A stretch of 64,000 nucleotides of DNA from Brasilonema sp. UFV-L1 (GCF_012912105.1 NZ_QMEA01000062.1:17549-81548); one strand, 5' to 3'; positions 10,542 to 19,988 are shown, counted from the first letter of the stretch. Numbers and translations are program-made. Notes: generated by a model from the letters alone, not told the origin.

Positions 10542-11678
10542 ATGATGGTGTGCGAATACAAGCCTGGATTGGACGGCATTCCCGCCGCTCAATCCAGTAT
10601 TAGCAATGTTGACGGGCAAAAGGGAATACTAGAATATCGTGGCATCCGCATTGAGGAATTAGCGTCAAAAAGTACATTTTTGGAAACTGCTTATCTCCTA
10701 ATTTGGGGTGAGTTGCCCACATCGCAAGAACTGGTAGCATTTGAGCAAGAAGTTCGCTCTCACCGGCGGATTAAATATCACATTTGCGATATGATGAAAT
10801 GCTTTCCAGAAAGCGGTCATCCTATGGATGCACTTCAAGCCTCTGCTGCAGCCTTGGGCTTGTTTTATTCGCGTCGTGACTTGAATAATCCTGCTTACAT
10901 TCGGGATGCTGTTGTTCGCCTCATAGCAAAGATTCCAACAATGGTGGCGGCGTTCCAGTTAATGCGAAATGGGAATGATGCAATACGTCCTCATGAAGAC
11001 TTGGACTATTCTGCTAACTTTCTGTACATGCTCAAAGAGAAAGAACCTGATCCATTGGCGGCGCGGATTTTTGATATCTGTTTGATACTTCACGCTGAAC
11101 ACACAATGAACGCCTCCACCTTTAGTGCTAGGGTTACAGCGTCTACTCTAACAGATCCATACGCAGTGGTAGCTAGTGCGGTGGGAACGTTGGGAGGACC
11201 GCTGCATGGTGGGGCTAATGAAGAAGTCATTCAGATGTTGGAAGAAATTGGCTCTGTAGAAAATGTGCGTCCCTACATTGAGGATTGTCTCGAACGTAAA
11301 GCCAAGATTATGGGCTTTGGACATCGTGTGTACAAGGTGAAAGACCCACGCGCTACAATTTTGCAGAACTTGGCAGAACAGCTGTTTACCAAGTTTGGAC
11401 ATGACAAGTACCATGACATTGCCCTAGAAATGGAAAGGGTGGTGGAGGAAAAACTCGGTCACAAAGGAATTTATCCTAATGTTGACTTTTATTCAGGTTT
11501 GGTGTATAGAAAACTGGGAATTCCTACAGATTTGTTTACACCAATATTTGCGATCGCCCGCGTTGCTGGTTGGTTAGCACATTGGAAAGAACAGCTAGAA
11601 GAAAACCGAATTTTCCGTCCCACCCAAGTTTACGATGGCAAGCACGACGCTCCTTATATTCCCATTGAGCAGCGTTAG
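10542..11678 (+). CDS. gltA: Citrate synthase
   Basis: Condenses oxaloacetate and acetyl-CoA, feeding 2-oxoglutarate formation for nitrogen assimilation. The product has 378 residues, the length of short bacterial type I enzymes. Catalytic motifs are present: HAEHTMNAS, GGPLHGGANEEV (substrate His), and GFGHRVYKVKDPRA with the downstream Asp in VDFYSGLVY. The start ATGATG is ambiguous by one codon. It is probably monocistronic, with about 115 bp of leader after the sixA-like gene. Confidence 0.96.
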   Translation: MMVCEYKPGLDGIPAAQSSISNVDGQKGILEYRGIRIEELASKSTFLETAYLLIWGELPTSQELVAFEQEVRSHRRIKYHICDMMKCFPESGHPMDALQASAAALGLFYSRRDLNNPAYIRDAVVRLIAKIPTMVAAFQLMRNGNDAIRPHEDLDYSANFLYMLKEKEPDPLAARIFDICLILHAEHTMNASTFSARVTASTLTDPYAVVASAVGTLGGPLHGGANEEVIQMLEEIGSVENVRPYIEDCLERKAKIMGFGHRVYKVKDPRATILQNLAEQLFTKFGHDKYHDIALEMERVVEEKLGHKGIYPNVDFYSGLVYRKLGIPTDLFTPIFAIARVAGWLAHWKEQLEENRIFRPTQVYDGKHDAPYIPIEQR

Positions 11679-11982
11679 GGAATGAGGAGGGAAGGAAACA
11701 GAGAAAAAGGGAGGGAAGCAAGGATATTTTCCTACACTCCCTCATCTACCCCAACTCCTCCGACTGGGGTTTGATTAGCGAATTCTAATCCTTACCATAG
11801 GTAGAAAATCTCGTATGGCTAGAAGGGTAAAAACCATCCAACGGTATACTAGGCATGGGAATTGCAAAAAATCTTAAATTTTGCATGATTTAGGCAGAAA
11901 TCTTAATGAGCGAATTTACAGTTATTAACAAGCGTGGATAGTTGTAAATGACAATGATCTAATGACTTGAAGAGCAAAAAAC
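11679..11982. other. Intergenic region upstream of the ndh operon
   Basis: About 300 bp. It starts with a purine-rich repeat-like tract (GAGGGAAGGAAACAGAG type) after gltA and continues into AT-rich sequence likely to contain the ndhA promoter. No gene was seen. Confidence 0.4.
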
Positions 11983-13101
11983 ATGAATTCAGGAATTGAT
12001 CTGCAAGGAACTTTTATAAAATCCCTCATGGATTTGGGATTGCCAGCTGGCGCAGCCAAGGCGATTTGGATGCCACTGCCAATGACTTTGATGATTATTG
12101 GTGCCACGATGGGAGTGTTGACCTGCGTTTGGCTAGAGCGGAAAATTTCCGCAGCAGCACAGCAGCGGATTGGTCCTGAGTATATTGGTCCATTGGGTTT
12201 ACTGGCTCCCGTAGCAGATGGTCTCAAACTTGTTTTCAAAGAAGACGTGGTGCCAGCTAAGTCTGACAGTGTGCTGTTTACCCTGGGTCCAATCATCGTT
12301 GTACTACCGGTGTTTTTGTCCTATCTGGTTGTGCCTTTTGGACAGAATATAGTGATTACAAATGTTGGGATGGGGGTATTCTTGTGGATTGCTTTGTCTA
12401 GCATTCAGCCAATTGGCTTGTTAATGGCTGGTTACGCATCCAATAACAAATACGCTCTCTTAGGAGGGTTGCGGGCTGCAGCACAATCAATTAGCTATGA
12501 AATTCCGTTGGCACTGGCTGTGCTGGCGATCGCCATGATGTCCAATAGCCTCAGCACCATCGATATTGTAGAACAGCAATCTGGTTATGGTATTCTTGGC
12601 TGGAATGTATGGCGGCAACCAGTCGGTTTTCTCATATTTTGGATAGCAGCGCTTGCTGAATGTGAACGACTGCCTTTCGACCTTCCGGAAGCTGAAGAAG
12701 AACTGGTCGCAGGTTATCAGACTGAATACTCTGGTATGAAATTCGGTCTGTTCTACGTGGCTTCCTATGTGAACCTTGTCCTTTCTGCCCTGTTAGTAGC
12801 AGTTTTATACTTGGGCGGTTGGGATTTTCCCATTCCCATCAATTTAATAGCTGGTTGGTTAGGGGTGAGTGAAACAAATCCTGTTTTGCAAATAGTAACC
12901 GCTTCGTTGGGAATCACCATGACCGTACTCAAAGCATACTTCCTTGTCTTTCTGGCAATTTTGCTGCGCTGGACAGTGCCACGGGTTCGCATTGACCAAT
13001 TGCTAGATTTAGGATGGAAGTTCTTGCTGCCTGTTGGTTTGGTGAACTTGTTACTCACTGCAGCTCTGAAACTTGCCTTTCCCTTTGCCTTTGGTGGTTA
13101 G
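11983..13101 (+). CDS. ndhA: NAD(P)H-quinone oxidoreductase subunit 1 (NdhA)
   Basis: Membrane subunit of thylakoid NDH-1, which serves respiration and cyclic electron flow. The product has 372 residues and about eight TM helices. Family signatures are [18 protein letters not shown] near residue 49, [11 protein letters not shown], and the [20 protein letters not shown] loop near residue 225. It is the first gene of the conserved ndhA-I-G-E order. The spacer to ndhI is about 100 bp and contains an inverted repeat. Confidence 0.97.
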   Translation: MNSGIDLQGTFIKSLMDLGLPAGAAKAIWMPLPMTLMIIGATMGVLTCVWLERKISAAAQQRIGPEYIGPLGLLAPVADGLKLVFKEDVVPAKSDSVLFTLGPIIVVLPVFLSYLVVPFGQNIVITNVGMGVFLWIALSSIQPIGLLMAGYASNNKYALLGGLRAAAQSISYEIPLALAVLAIAMMSNSLSTIDIVEQQSGYGILGWNVWRQPVGFLIFWIAALAECERLPFDLPEAEEELVAGYQTEYSGMKFGLFYVASYVNLVLSALLVAVLYLGGWDFPIPINLIAGWLGVSETNPVLQIVTASLGITMTVLKAYFLVFLAILLRWTVPRVRIDQLLDLGWKFLLPVGLVNLLLTAALKLAFPFAFGG

Positions 13102-13114
13102 TCATTAGTCATCG

Positions 13115-13153
13115 GTCATGAGTCGTTAGCATATACACAAAATGACTCATGAC
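13115..13153. repeat. Inverted repeat in the ndhA-ndhI spacer
   Basis: GTCATGAGTC (13115-13124) is the exact reverse complement of GACTCATGAC (13144-13153), with 19 nt between. The left side also carries GTCATTAGTCAT-type short repeats. In RNA this gives a 10-bp stem within the operon. Confidence 0.8.
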
Positions 13154-13204
13154 AAAAGAGGAAGGACAAATGACGCTGATAGCTTAAAAAGAGAGAGACA
13201 CGCT

Positions 13205-13786
13205 ATGTTAAAGTTCCTCAAGCAAGTTGGTGATTACGCAAAAGAAGCGGTGCAAGCTGGTCGCTATATTGGTCAGGGTTTATCTGTAACCTTCGACCAT
13301 TTGCAGCGGCGTCCAGTCACCGTACAGTATCCTTATGAGAAACTCATTCCTGGTGAGCGGTTTCGCGGTAGGATTCACTTTGAGTTTGATAAGTGCATTG
13401 CTTGCGAGGTTTGTGTTCGGGTTTGTCCGATCAACCTCCCTGTCGTAGATTGGGAATTTGATAAAGCAAGCAAAAAGAAAAAGCTCAAACATTATAGTAT
13501 TGACTTTGGAGTTTGTATCTTCTGCGGTAACTGCGTCGAATATTGCCCGACGAACTGTTTATCAATGACAGAAGATTATGAGCTTTCTACCTATGATCGC
13601 CATGAATTGAACTATGACAACGTGGCGCTTGGTCGTTTGCCATACAAGGTGACTCAAGATCCAATGGTCACACCTTTGCGTGAACTTGTTTATTTACCCA
13701 AGGGTGTCATGGATCCCCACGGACTACCTGCGGATGCGCCTCGCCCTGGTGCGCGTCCAGAAGACCTTGTAGAACAGGAAAAATAA
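13205..13786 (+). CDS. ndhI: NAD(P)H-quinone oxidoreductase subunit I (NdhI), two 4Fe-4S clusters
   Basis: Peripheral-arm ferredoxin-like subunit of NDH-1. I start it at ATG 13205 ([15 protein letters not shown]), the conserved start, preceded by AGAGAGA; an upstream in-frame ATG at 13142 lies in the repeat and adds 21 non-conserved residues. This gives 193 residues. Two cluster motifs are visible: [12 protein letters not shown] and [12 protein letters not shown]. The downstream tail ([15 protein letters not shown]) is typical of cyanobacterial NdhI. Confidence 0.96.
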   Translation: MLKFLKQVGDYAKEAVQAGRYIGQGLSVTFDHLQRRPVTVQYPYEKLIPGERFRGRIHFEFDKCIACEVCVRVCPINLPVVDWEFDKASKKKKLKHYSIDFGVCIFCGNCVEYCPTNCLSMTEDYELSTYDRHELNYDNVALGRLPYKVTQDPMVTPLRELVYLPKGVMDPHGLPADAPRPGARPEDLVEQEK

Positions 13787-13838
13787 ACGTAATGAGTCAA
13801 GAATCAGTAGTCTATGAGTTTTTGATTCTTGACCGGAG

Positions 13839-13862
13839 GCGGAGCGTTTCTACCGGCTCCGC
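13839..13862. repeat. GC-rich hairpin repeat in the ndhI-ndhG spacer
   Basis: GCGGAGC (13839-13845) pairs with GCTCCGC (13856-13862). It is flanked on both sides by TTGATTCTTGA direct repeats (about 13822 and 13870). Similar CTCCGCCTCCGGTC palindromes occur near 18465, 33360 and 51020. Confidence 0.75.
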
Positions 13863-13905
13863 TGTTGATTTTTGATTCTTGAGTTTTGACTAAGGACAAA
13901 AAACA

Positions 13906-14517
13906 GTGAATCTAGCAGAAGGAGTACAGATTGTTTCTTTTGGCATACTGGCAGTGATGTTGATTGGGACAGCGCTGGGTGTGGTGCTGTTTGATAACGT
14001 CGTCTATTCAGCCTTTATGTTAGGAGGCGTATTTGTTAGCATTGCTGGGCTATATCTATTGCTAAATGCTGACTTTGTAGCAGCAGCGCAATTGCTAATT
14101 TATGTTGGTGCAGTTAACGTGTTGATTTTGTTTGCCATTATGCTGGTAAACAAGCGGGAAGCTTTTGCGCCCTTTCCTACTGCTTGGATACGCAAAGCAC
14201 TTACAGGTGTCGTCAGTCTGGGATTGTTTGCACTTTTGAGTACGATGGTGTTGGCAACTCCTTGGTCACTGTCTACTGCCATACCAGCAAGTGACACCAT
14301 TGTTTTAATTGGTCAGCATTTCTTCACTGACTTTTTGCTACCTTTTGAACTAGCTTCCATTTTGCTTTTGATGGCAATGGTAGGCGCGATCATTTTGGCA
14401 CGTCGCGAGTATCTGCCTGAACAAACGATTTCTTCAGAACAACAGCAAGTTTTGACACTACCAGAACGTTCCAGAGAACTGGTACAGGTCGGCGAATCGA
14501 GCCGCAATATTCAGTAA
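13906..14517 (+). CDS. ndhG: NAD(P)H-quinone oxidoreductase subunit J/6 (NdhG)
   Basis: Membrane subunit of NDH-1 of 203 residues with five predicted TM helices. The family signature FVAAAQLLIYVGAVNVLILFA is split by the TM boundary near residues 58-80, and GAIILARRE follows TM5. The start is GTG at 13906. Third gene of the operon; about 80 bp with a heptamer array separates it from ndhE. Confidence 0.95.
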   Translation: MNLAEGVQIVSFGILAVMLIGTALGVVLFDNVVYSAFMLGGVFVSIAGLYLLLNADFVAAAQLLIYVGAVNVLILFAIMLVNKREAFAPFPTAWIRKALTGVVSLGLFALLSTMVLATPWSLSTAIPASDTIVLIGQHFFTDFLLPFELASILLLMAMVGAIILARREYLPEQTISSEQQQVLTLPERSRELVQVGESSRNIQ

Positions 14518-14543
14518 ACAGTTATAAATTCGCGCTGTTGTTC

Positions 14544-14578
14544 ACTGATAACTGATAACTGATAACTGATAACTGACA
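14544..14578. repeat. Heptamer array (ACTGATA)x5 in the ndhG-ndhE spacer
   Basis: Four exact ACTGATA units and one ACTGACA variant lie end to end. The same unit recurs at 33462-33493. This is a STRR-type array sitting between two genes of one operon. Confidence 0.9.
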
Positions 14579-14597
14579 ATGGGGGACATCAAAATTC

Positions 14598-14903
14598 ATG
14601 CAGATCCAGTACTTTTTATTGCTTGCAGCAGCTTTGTTCTGCATCGGTATTTATGGCTTAATTACTAGCCGCAATGCTGTAAGAGTGCTGATGTCGATTG
14701 AGTTACTGCTCAATGCTGTTAATTTAAACTTAGTAGCGTTTTCCAACTTCTTAGACTCAATCGCAATTAAGGGTCAGGTATTTACCGTATTTGTCATCAC
14801 CGTAGCGGCAGCTGAAGCGGCGGTAGGTTTGGCGATTGTACTTGCCATTTATCGTAACCGCGATACTGTCGATATGGAGCAGTTTAATCTCCTGAAGTGG
14901 TAA
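14598..14903 (+). CDS. ndhE: NAD(P)H-quinone oxidoreductase subunit 4L (NdhE)
   Basis: NuoK-like membrane subunit of NDH-1, 101 residues, three TM helices. Conserved motifs are [22 protein letters not shown] (start of TM1-TM2, with the key Glu) and [18 protein letters not shown] with the second Glu. It is last of ndhAIGE and only 4 bp before nadK, so the two are likely co-transcribed. Confidence 0.96.
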   Translation: MQIQYFLLLAAALFCIGIYGLITSRNAVRVLMSIELLLNAVNLNLVAFSNFLDSIAIKGQVFTVFVITVAAAEAAVGLAIVLAIYRNRDTVDMEQFNLLKW

Positions 14904-14907
14904 TTCT

Positions 14908-15831
14908 GTGGAGCTCAAGCAGGTTATTATTGCTTACAAAGCACGAGATTCCCAAAGTAAACGCTGGGCAGAAATCTGTGCAAAGCAACTAGAACATCGT
15001 CACTGCCAAGTTTTGATGGGACCAAGTGGACCAAAAGATAACCCATATCCGGTGTTTTTGGCTTCAGCAGGGCAACCAATTGACTTGGCTTTGGTACTTG
15101 GTGGTGATGGTACCGTTTTAACTGGTGCTAGACATCTCGCCTCAGCTGGCATCCCAATACTAGCAGTGAATGTGGGAGGTCATCTGGGGTTTTTAACCGA
15201 GTCTGTAGAGGAATTTCAAGATACTGAACGAGTTTGGGATCGATTATTAGAAGACCGTTACGCTATTCAGCGGCGGATGATGTTGCAAGCCGCAGTCTTT
15301 GAGGGAAACAGTACAAATTTGGAACCAGTGTCTGAGCGTTACCTGGCTTTGAATGAAATGTCTGTCAGACCAGCTTCCGCTGATCGCATGATCACCTCAG
15401 TTTTGGAGATGGAAATTGATGGTGAAGTCGTCGATCAATACCAAGGAGATGGGTTAATTATCTCTACTCCCACTGGTTCTACAGGTTACACTGTTTCTGC
15501 GAATGGTCCGATTATACATGATGGTATGGAGGCAATTACCATCACTCCCATCTGTCCAATGAGTCTTTCCAGTCGCCCGCTTGTCTTACCTCCTGGTTGT
15601 GTGGTCAGCATTTGGCCCTTGGGCGATTACGATTTAAGTACTAAGTTGTGGACGGATGGGGTATTAGGGACTTCCATTTGGCCGGGACATCGTGTTGATG
15701 TGCGAATGGCAGATAGTCGGGCTAAGTTTATTATTTTACGGGAGAACAACTCGTATTATCAAACGCTGCGAGAGAAGTTGCTGTGGGCAGGAACAAGGAT
15801 TCGTTACAGTAGTGCTAGTCATGCGAATTGA
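14908..15831 (+). CDS. nadK: NAD kinase
   Basis: Phosphorylates NAD to NADP, the substrate of photosynthetic electron transport. The product has 307 residues. The signature GGDGTVL follows ALVLGG near residue 68. NEMSVRPAS and GDGLIISTPTGSTGYTVSANGP mark the C-terminal substrate-binding domain. The start is GTG at 14908, four bases after ndhE, suggesting NADP synthesis is made in the same transcript as NDH-1. Cyanobacteria often have two NAD kinases, so this need not be the only one. Confidence 0.95.
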   Translation: MELKQVIIAYKARDSQSKRWAEICAKQLEHRHCQVLMGPSGPKDNPYPVFLASAGQPIDLALVLGGDGTVLTGARHLASAGIPILAVNVGGHLGFLTESVEEFQDTERVWDRLLEDRYAIQRRMMLQAAVFEGNSTNLEPVSERYLALNEMSVRPASADRMITSVLEMEIDGEVVDQYQGDGLIISTPTGSTGYTVSANGPIIHDGMEAITITPICPMSLSSRPLVLPPGCVVSIWPLGDYDLSTKLWTDGVLGTSIWPGHRVDVRMADSRAKFIILRENNSYYQTLREKLLWAGTRIRYSSASHAN

Positions 15832-15920
15832 GTGTAATGACTGCTCCTCTTCCCTTGTTTGTGTTCATAAGAGTTGTTTTCTGGTTCTTGGGTAAAACTT
15901 TTCATCTCAACTATCAGACG

Positions 15921-15947
15921 AAGCCTGCTTGGTGCAGGCTTTGTTTG
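15921..15947 (+). terminator. Terminator between nadK and the Rid gene
   Basis: AAGCCTGC (15921-15928) pairs with GCAGGCTT (15934-15941) over a 5-nt loop and is followed by TGTTTG. Being symmetric, it may serve both convergent genes. Confidence 0.7.
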
Positions 15948-15977
15948 TATCGCCTTAATGATCAGCGGTTGAGGTTT

Positions 15978-16376
15978 TCAGTTTCCATTATTTACATAAA
16001 CAGCATCCACCTCTACCTCTATCAACATCGCTGGATGTATTAAAGATTTCACTTCTACCATTGTTGTCGCAGGCGGATAATTTGCAAAGAATTCTTGATG
16101 CGCTCGTCCAAATTCAGCCCAACGACTAATATCAGTGACAAACATTCGAGTCCGGACAACATGACTGATGTCTGCTCCCAAGTCTCGCAAAGCTTTTTGG
16201 ATAATTTCAAAACAACGCTTTGCTTGTGCGTATGCATCGCCAGGAGAAAACACTCCTCCCGCTTCATCGACTGGTGCTGTACCAGAAACATAAATGTGGT
16301 TTCCGACTCTTATAGCGAGTCTGTAACCTACCTTTGATTCCCAGGAAGCTCCAGAAAAAGTTCGCGTGACTGGCAT
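15978..16376 (-). CDS. Rid (YjgF/YER057c/UK114) family protein, non-RidA type
   Basis: Protein of 132 residues with the Rid fold: GNHIYVSGTAPVDE, ALRDLGADISHVVRTRMFVTD and MLIEVEVDAVYV. In true RidA an Arg in a PAR motif is needed for imine/enamine hydrolysis. The aligned stretch here is PPATTMVEV, with Thr where Arg is expected. This places it in Rid subfamilies not shown to deaminate 2-aminoacrylate, so the function is unknown. It is convergent with nadK. Confidence 0.88.
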   Translation of the reverse strand: MPVTRTFSGASWESKVGYRLAIRVGNHIYVSGTAPVDEAGGVFSPGDAYAQAKRCFEIIQKALRDLGADISHVVRTRMFVTDISRWAEFGRAHQEFFANYPPATTMVEVKSLIHPAMLIEVEVDAVYVNNGN

Positions 16377-16726
16377 GGTATGCTAAGGCTAAAGGTTCAC
16401 AGAAAAAATTGTACTTGCAATAGCATTGTTTATCACAATTTGGACTCCAGCTTTCGCTGCAACATAAATAAGAACATTAATTTTTTGGAGCGTAATCATA
16501 CTTCTGCTAAATTGACAATTCTCAAGCATAAGTTCAATTAATGAACAAATCTTTGCTAAATTCGCTAAATTCTTTCCAGGCTTGATAATAGTAAAGTGTT
16601 CATTGGTAAGTCATGCACAACTTCATCAAGCTACAGCAATCCTAATAGAGTTGTTAAATTCTTTGGATTCTCTTAGCTTTGTTCCTTTATATCCTGTGCG
16701 ATTCGTTAGAAAACAGAAACCAGGTT
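16377..16726. other. Intergenic region upstream of the GT39 gene
   Basis: About 350 bp of AT-rich sequence between divergent genes. No RNA or conserved repeat was recognised. A TTG-initiated extension of the next gene to 16679 is possible but not preferred. Confidence 0.4.
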
Positions 16727-18367
16727 ATGCGCCATATCAAACTTGCTCCGAATTGGTTGCGGTTTCTCATTGTCGTGGTATTAGTTGTGGGTGTCTTTTT
16801 TCGCTTCTTCAATCTTGAGAGCAAAGTTTATGGACACGATGAAACTTACACTTCATTGCGAGTTTCTGGATATACCAAGACAGAAGTCAGGCGGCAAATT
16901 TTTAATGGTCGTGTTGTTGATAGGGAAGCATTTGCTAAGTTTCAGCGTATTAATCCTGAAAAAAATTTAGGTGATACACTCAAATCTTTAGCGATAGAAG
17001 ATCCTCATCATCCTCCGCTTTATTACGTTATAGCACGATTGTGGGCGCAAATCTTTGGCACTTCGGTAACAGCTATTAGAAGTTTATCTGTCATTATTAG
17101 CTTGTTGGTATTTCCCTGTGTTTTTTGGCTGTGTCGAGAATTATTTAACGTGCCTTTGTCAGTACCTTTTTTGGCGATCGCTCTCGTAGCAGTCTCCCCA
17201 ATTCATCTTATCTACGCTCAACAAGCACGAGAATATATTCTTTGGATTGTCACAATATTAATCTCTAGCGCTTCTTTACTGAGAGCTTTACGACTAGAAT
17301 CAAAACGACAAGTTAGCGATGCCTGGCGGCAAGCCGCTAGCCCCTTAGGGGGCGCTGCGCAAATGCGTCTACGCACTGCAACATGGGGAATTTATACACT
17401 CACTTTAGCACTCAGTCTTTATACATCTTTACTAAGTGGATTTGTCGCAGCTGCTCATGGAATTTATGTCATGACAAGGACAAGATTTCGCTGGACTAAG
17501 ACAGCCAAAATTTATACAATAGCAGCGCTTTCGGGCTTTTTAGTTTTTACACCTTGGATTTTAGTTATTCTGACCAACCTGTTGCAATTTCATCGTGGGA
17601 TAGCAGAAACAACACAGAAATTTTCACCATTTACTTTAATTCAATCTTGGCTATTGAAGTTAAGTCATATTTTTGTGGATTTCGACTTTGGCTTAGAAAA
17701 TCCTCTCAGCTATCCAATGACTTATATTTTTTTAATTATAGTTGGATATTCAATTTATTTTCTTTGTCGTACGACTCATCCAAAAATTTGGTTATTGATT
17801 GTGTTATTGATTGCTGTACCTGCACTACCCTTAATGCTTCCAGATTTATTTTTTGGAGGAACGCGAACAACAGCAGAGCAGTATTTAATTCCTTCTTATT
17901 TGGGTATTCAACTAGCAGTGACTTACCTTTTTGCGTATCAACTTTATGATGGTATTTTTACACTCCGGAGAATTTGGCAAATAATATTTGTATTAGTCAT
18001 TGTCTGTGGGATATTTTCTTGTATAGTCAGTTCTCAAGCAGAAACTTGGCTGAGTAAGGGTGTCAGTTCTGGTAATCCACAAGTCGCCAGAATGATAAAT
18101 CAGGCTTCTCGTCCACTTTTGATGAGTGATTCTTTTGGTATGAATTATGGAAACGTTTTTTCTCTGAGTTATCTTGTGGAGGCAAAGGTACGATTTCTGC
18201 TGATGAAGGACAAAAATATTCCGAAAATTCCTAAAGGTTTTACTGATGTGTTTTTACTCAATCCTTCAAGTACTTTGCGTCAGGGAATTGAAAAGAAATA
18301 CAAGTATAAAATTCAGAGAGTTTACGGTAATCAATCTTATTCAGTATGGAAAATAGCGAAAATTTAA
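16727..18367 (+). CDS. GT39/ArnT-like membrane glycosyltransferase
   Basis: Polytopic membrane enzyme of about 546 residues that would transfer a sugar from a polyprenyl-phosphate donor on the periplasmic side. After TM1 comes the acidic first-loop motif GHDETYTSLRVSG, typical of GT-C enzymes. DPHHPPLYYVIARLWAQIFG matches the PMT_2 region. About ten TM helices follow. I prefer ATG 16727 over an upstream TTG. Residues around 198-218 (WRQAASPLGGAAQMRLR) are encoded by a genome-wide palindromic repeat inserted in frame between TM segments. The acceptor is unknown. Confidence 0.82.
   Translation: MRHIKLAPNWLRFLIVVVLVVGVFFRFFNLESKVYGHDETYTSLRVSGYTKTEVRRQIFNGRVVDREAFAKFQRINPEKNLGDTLKSLAIEDPHHPPLYYVIARLWAQIFGTSVTAIRSLSVIISLLVFPCVFWLCRELFNVPLSVPFLAIALVAVSPIHLIYAQQAREYILWIVTILISSASLLRALRLESKRQVSDAWRQAASPLGGAAQMRLRTATWGIYTLTLALSLYTSLLSGFVAAAHGIYVMTRTRFRWTKTAKIYTIAALSGFLVFTPWILVILTNLLQFHRGIAETTQKFSPFTLIQSWLLKLSHIFVDFDFGLENPLSYPMTYIFLIIVGYSIYFLCRTTHPKIWLLIVLLIAVPALPLMLPDLFFGGTRTTAEQYLIPSYLGIQLAVTYLFAYQLYDGIFTLRRIWQIIFVLVIVCGIFSCIVSSQAETWLSKGVSSGNPQVARMINQASRPLLMSDSFGMNYGNVFSLSYLVEAKVRFLLMKDKNIPKIPKGFTDVFLLNPSSTLRQGIEKKYKYKIQRVYGNQSYSVWKIAKI
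17316..17378 (+). repeat. Palindromic repeat inserted in frame in the GT39 gene
   Basis: Core GCTAGCCCCTTAGGGGGC followed by GCTGCGCAAATGCG. Related copies lie at 19945-19977, 27487-27570 and 42249-42365. The reading frame of the host gene is kept and gives ASPLGGAAQMR (A204 onward). Confidence 0.82.
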
Positions 18368-18985
18368 GTAAATAAAGAATAGACCTACAAAAGGTATATT
18401 GTCATTCTGTAGTTTTTGAAAACTTTTGTGTGTACTGTCTCAAAAGTGGAGTAGACGTGGCTTCGCTTCTGACCGGAGTTCCGGAGTAGGCAGGGGAAAA
18501 ATGTAGCGGAATTGGTATCTAATAAGCTGTGGCGCTTTTAATTTGCATATTTGTGTTGGTCTAATCAATCATCGAAACCCTCTTCCCTTCAGTATAGCTG
18601 CCTTGCTGTTGTGCATTTTTAATGTACAACAGCTTATTTACCTATAGTTTCACCAACTATGAGATGAAAATTTGATGAAAAACTTGCTTTGGCAAAAAAG
18701 TACCAATTTTCAAGAAATTCTCAGCCTAAATTCATTTACTTCCTGGAAAGACAGTTTAAATTGTCCTTAGACATAGATTTGAGGACTCTAAACCGATGAA
18801 TTAGAAGTATTTATCGCTGGTTGTTAGTATTGTTGCTCTGCTAACCATTAAGCGGTATGTTGTCGTGTATTCAATGCTACCTTGAATTTCCACAGTAAAA
18901 GTATTTTTTGATACAAAATTATCCGATTTATGTAGAAACGCAGAAGTTTTTTGAGTCAAATCAGGCATGTGCAAATAGGTATTTT
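18368..18985. other. Intergenic region with repeat and hairpin
   Basis: About 620 bp without a convincing gene. It contains a CCGGAGTTCCGG palindromic repeat near 18470 and a strong hairpin at 18605. The remainder is AT-rich and likely includes the promoter of the next gene. A TTG-started extension of the next frame to 18908 is not conserved-looking. Confidence 0.4.
18605..18633. terminator. Strong hairpin, possible terminator
   Basis: GCTGTTGTGCAT (18605-18616) pairs with ATGTACAACAGC (18622-18633), a 12-bp stem with one G-U pair and a 5-nt loop. Only a weak T tract follows, so it may be a terminator or a structural repeat. Confidence 0.5.
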
Positions 18986-19702
18986 ATGGAACTAGCAGAT
19001 TTTTTTGGTCTTATTCATCCAGCGATCGCAGTCTTTTTCGTCTTTCCCTTGATTGGAATTGTCGCTAATTTTGCTTGGGCGACACGACAGCGTCGCTTAC
19101 AAACTTCAGCTTCTGGTAAAAGTAAAATTCCTCCTGTTGTAGGGGTTGAACACAGGCAATTAGGAAATTGGCTAACGGGTGCAGTTGTGGGATTAACTTT
19201 ACTAGGGTTAGCTTATCCAATTGGTAAGAATATTATCAAAAATCAATTGTGGAATAAAGACATTTTCCAAGTCATTTTTATTCTTCTGATGTTTGCTGCT
19301 ACTATCACCTCTTTGATATTCCTTTATCGAGCTAAACAGCCGCTGTGGCGTGGAGTTTTTGCAACTTTAACGGGTATAGGTTTAGTGGTTCTCGGCTGTC
19401 AGGATGGAGTATTTCGTCGTACAAATGAATGGTATTGGTCACATTACTACTTTGGCATAACAGCAGCAGAACTGATGATTTTTTCCCTAGCAATTGTTCC
19501 TGATATTTATAAAGATAGGTCAAATCGCTGGCGCATCATTCACACAATTTTAAATTGCATCGCCTTATTACTGTTTATTGGACAAGGAATGACAGGAACG
19601 CGAGATTTACTAGAAATTCCCTTAAGTTGGCAAGAGCCTTACATTTATAAGTGTGATTTTGTGAAGAAAACTTGTCCTACTCCTAATCCTCAATCTAAAT
19701 AA
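18986..19702 (+). CDS. DUF4079 family membrane protein
   Basis: Protein of 238 residues with about six TM helices, matching a cyanobacterial DUF4079-type family: FGLIHPAIAVFFVFPLIGIVAN start, a cytosolic RQRRLQTSASGKSK loop, and repeated hydrophobic segments. I start at ATG 18986 (MELADFFG); the TTG at 18908 would add 26 polar residues. The C-terminus ends in a short Cys-containing tail (YKCDFVKKTCPTPN). Function is unknown. No clear operon partner. Confidence 0.75.
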   Translation: MELADFFGLIHPAIAVFFVFPLIGIVANFAWATRQRRLQTSASGKSKIPPVVGVEHRQLGNWLTGAVVGLTLLGLAYPIGKNIIKNQLWNKDIFQVIFILLMFAATITSLIFLYRAKQPLWRGVFATLTGIGLVVLGCQDGVFRRTNEWYWSHYYFGITAAELMIFSLAIVPDIYKDRSNRWRIIHTILNCIALLLFIGQGMTGTRDLLEIPLSWQEPYIYKCDFVKKTCPTPNPQSK

Positions 19703-19912
19703 AGAGTTATGATTTATGAGCTAAGAGTTCAGAGTCAAAAAACTTTTCACTCTTGACCGAAAAAGAAAAGGATACAAGCCCCTAAATTTCTTTATGGAGA
19801 ATGTAAAAAATGTTTTCAAAAGACGCATAGCGCGTTAGCGGAGCGGCACGAAGTGCGGAAAACGGCGTCCTTGTTTCAAGCCCCTAAATTTATTTTGGTG
19901 GTTCTTAATTTT

Positions 19913-19940
19913 GAATGAGCGAATGAGCGAATGAGCGAAT
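19913..19940. repeat. Octamer array (GAATGAGC)x3
   Basis: Three exact GAATGAGC units and a partial fourth. They run directly into the palindromic repeat at 19945. Confidence 0.85.
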
Positions 19941-19944
19941 TTGA

Positions 19945-19977
19945 GCGTTTGCGTAGCGCCCCTCTTAGGGGCTAGCG
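19945..19977. repeat. Palindromic repeat, intergenic copy
   Basis: GCGTTTGCGTAGCGCCCC, then CTCTTAGGGGCTAGCG. In reverse complement it matches the core found inside the GT39 gene and the O-antigen ligase gene. Confidence 0.8.
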
Positions 19978-19988
19978 AGTGATTCTTC

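Larger units (their letters stand above)
19703..19988. other. Repeat-rich spacer before the sensor kinase gene
   Basis: The 286-bp spacer holds an AAGCCCCTAAATTT direct repeat (about 19776 and 19877, about 100 bp apart), a GC-rich palindromic part (about 19822-19870), an AATGAGCG tandem array and a palindromic repeat. No gene. Confidence 0.6.

Noticed and set aside
13142..13204. Upstream ATG start for ndhI
   Set aside because: Adds 21 residues encoded by the inverted repeat; the conserved NdhI start is MLKFLKQ at 13205 with a better ribosome site.
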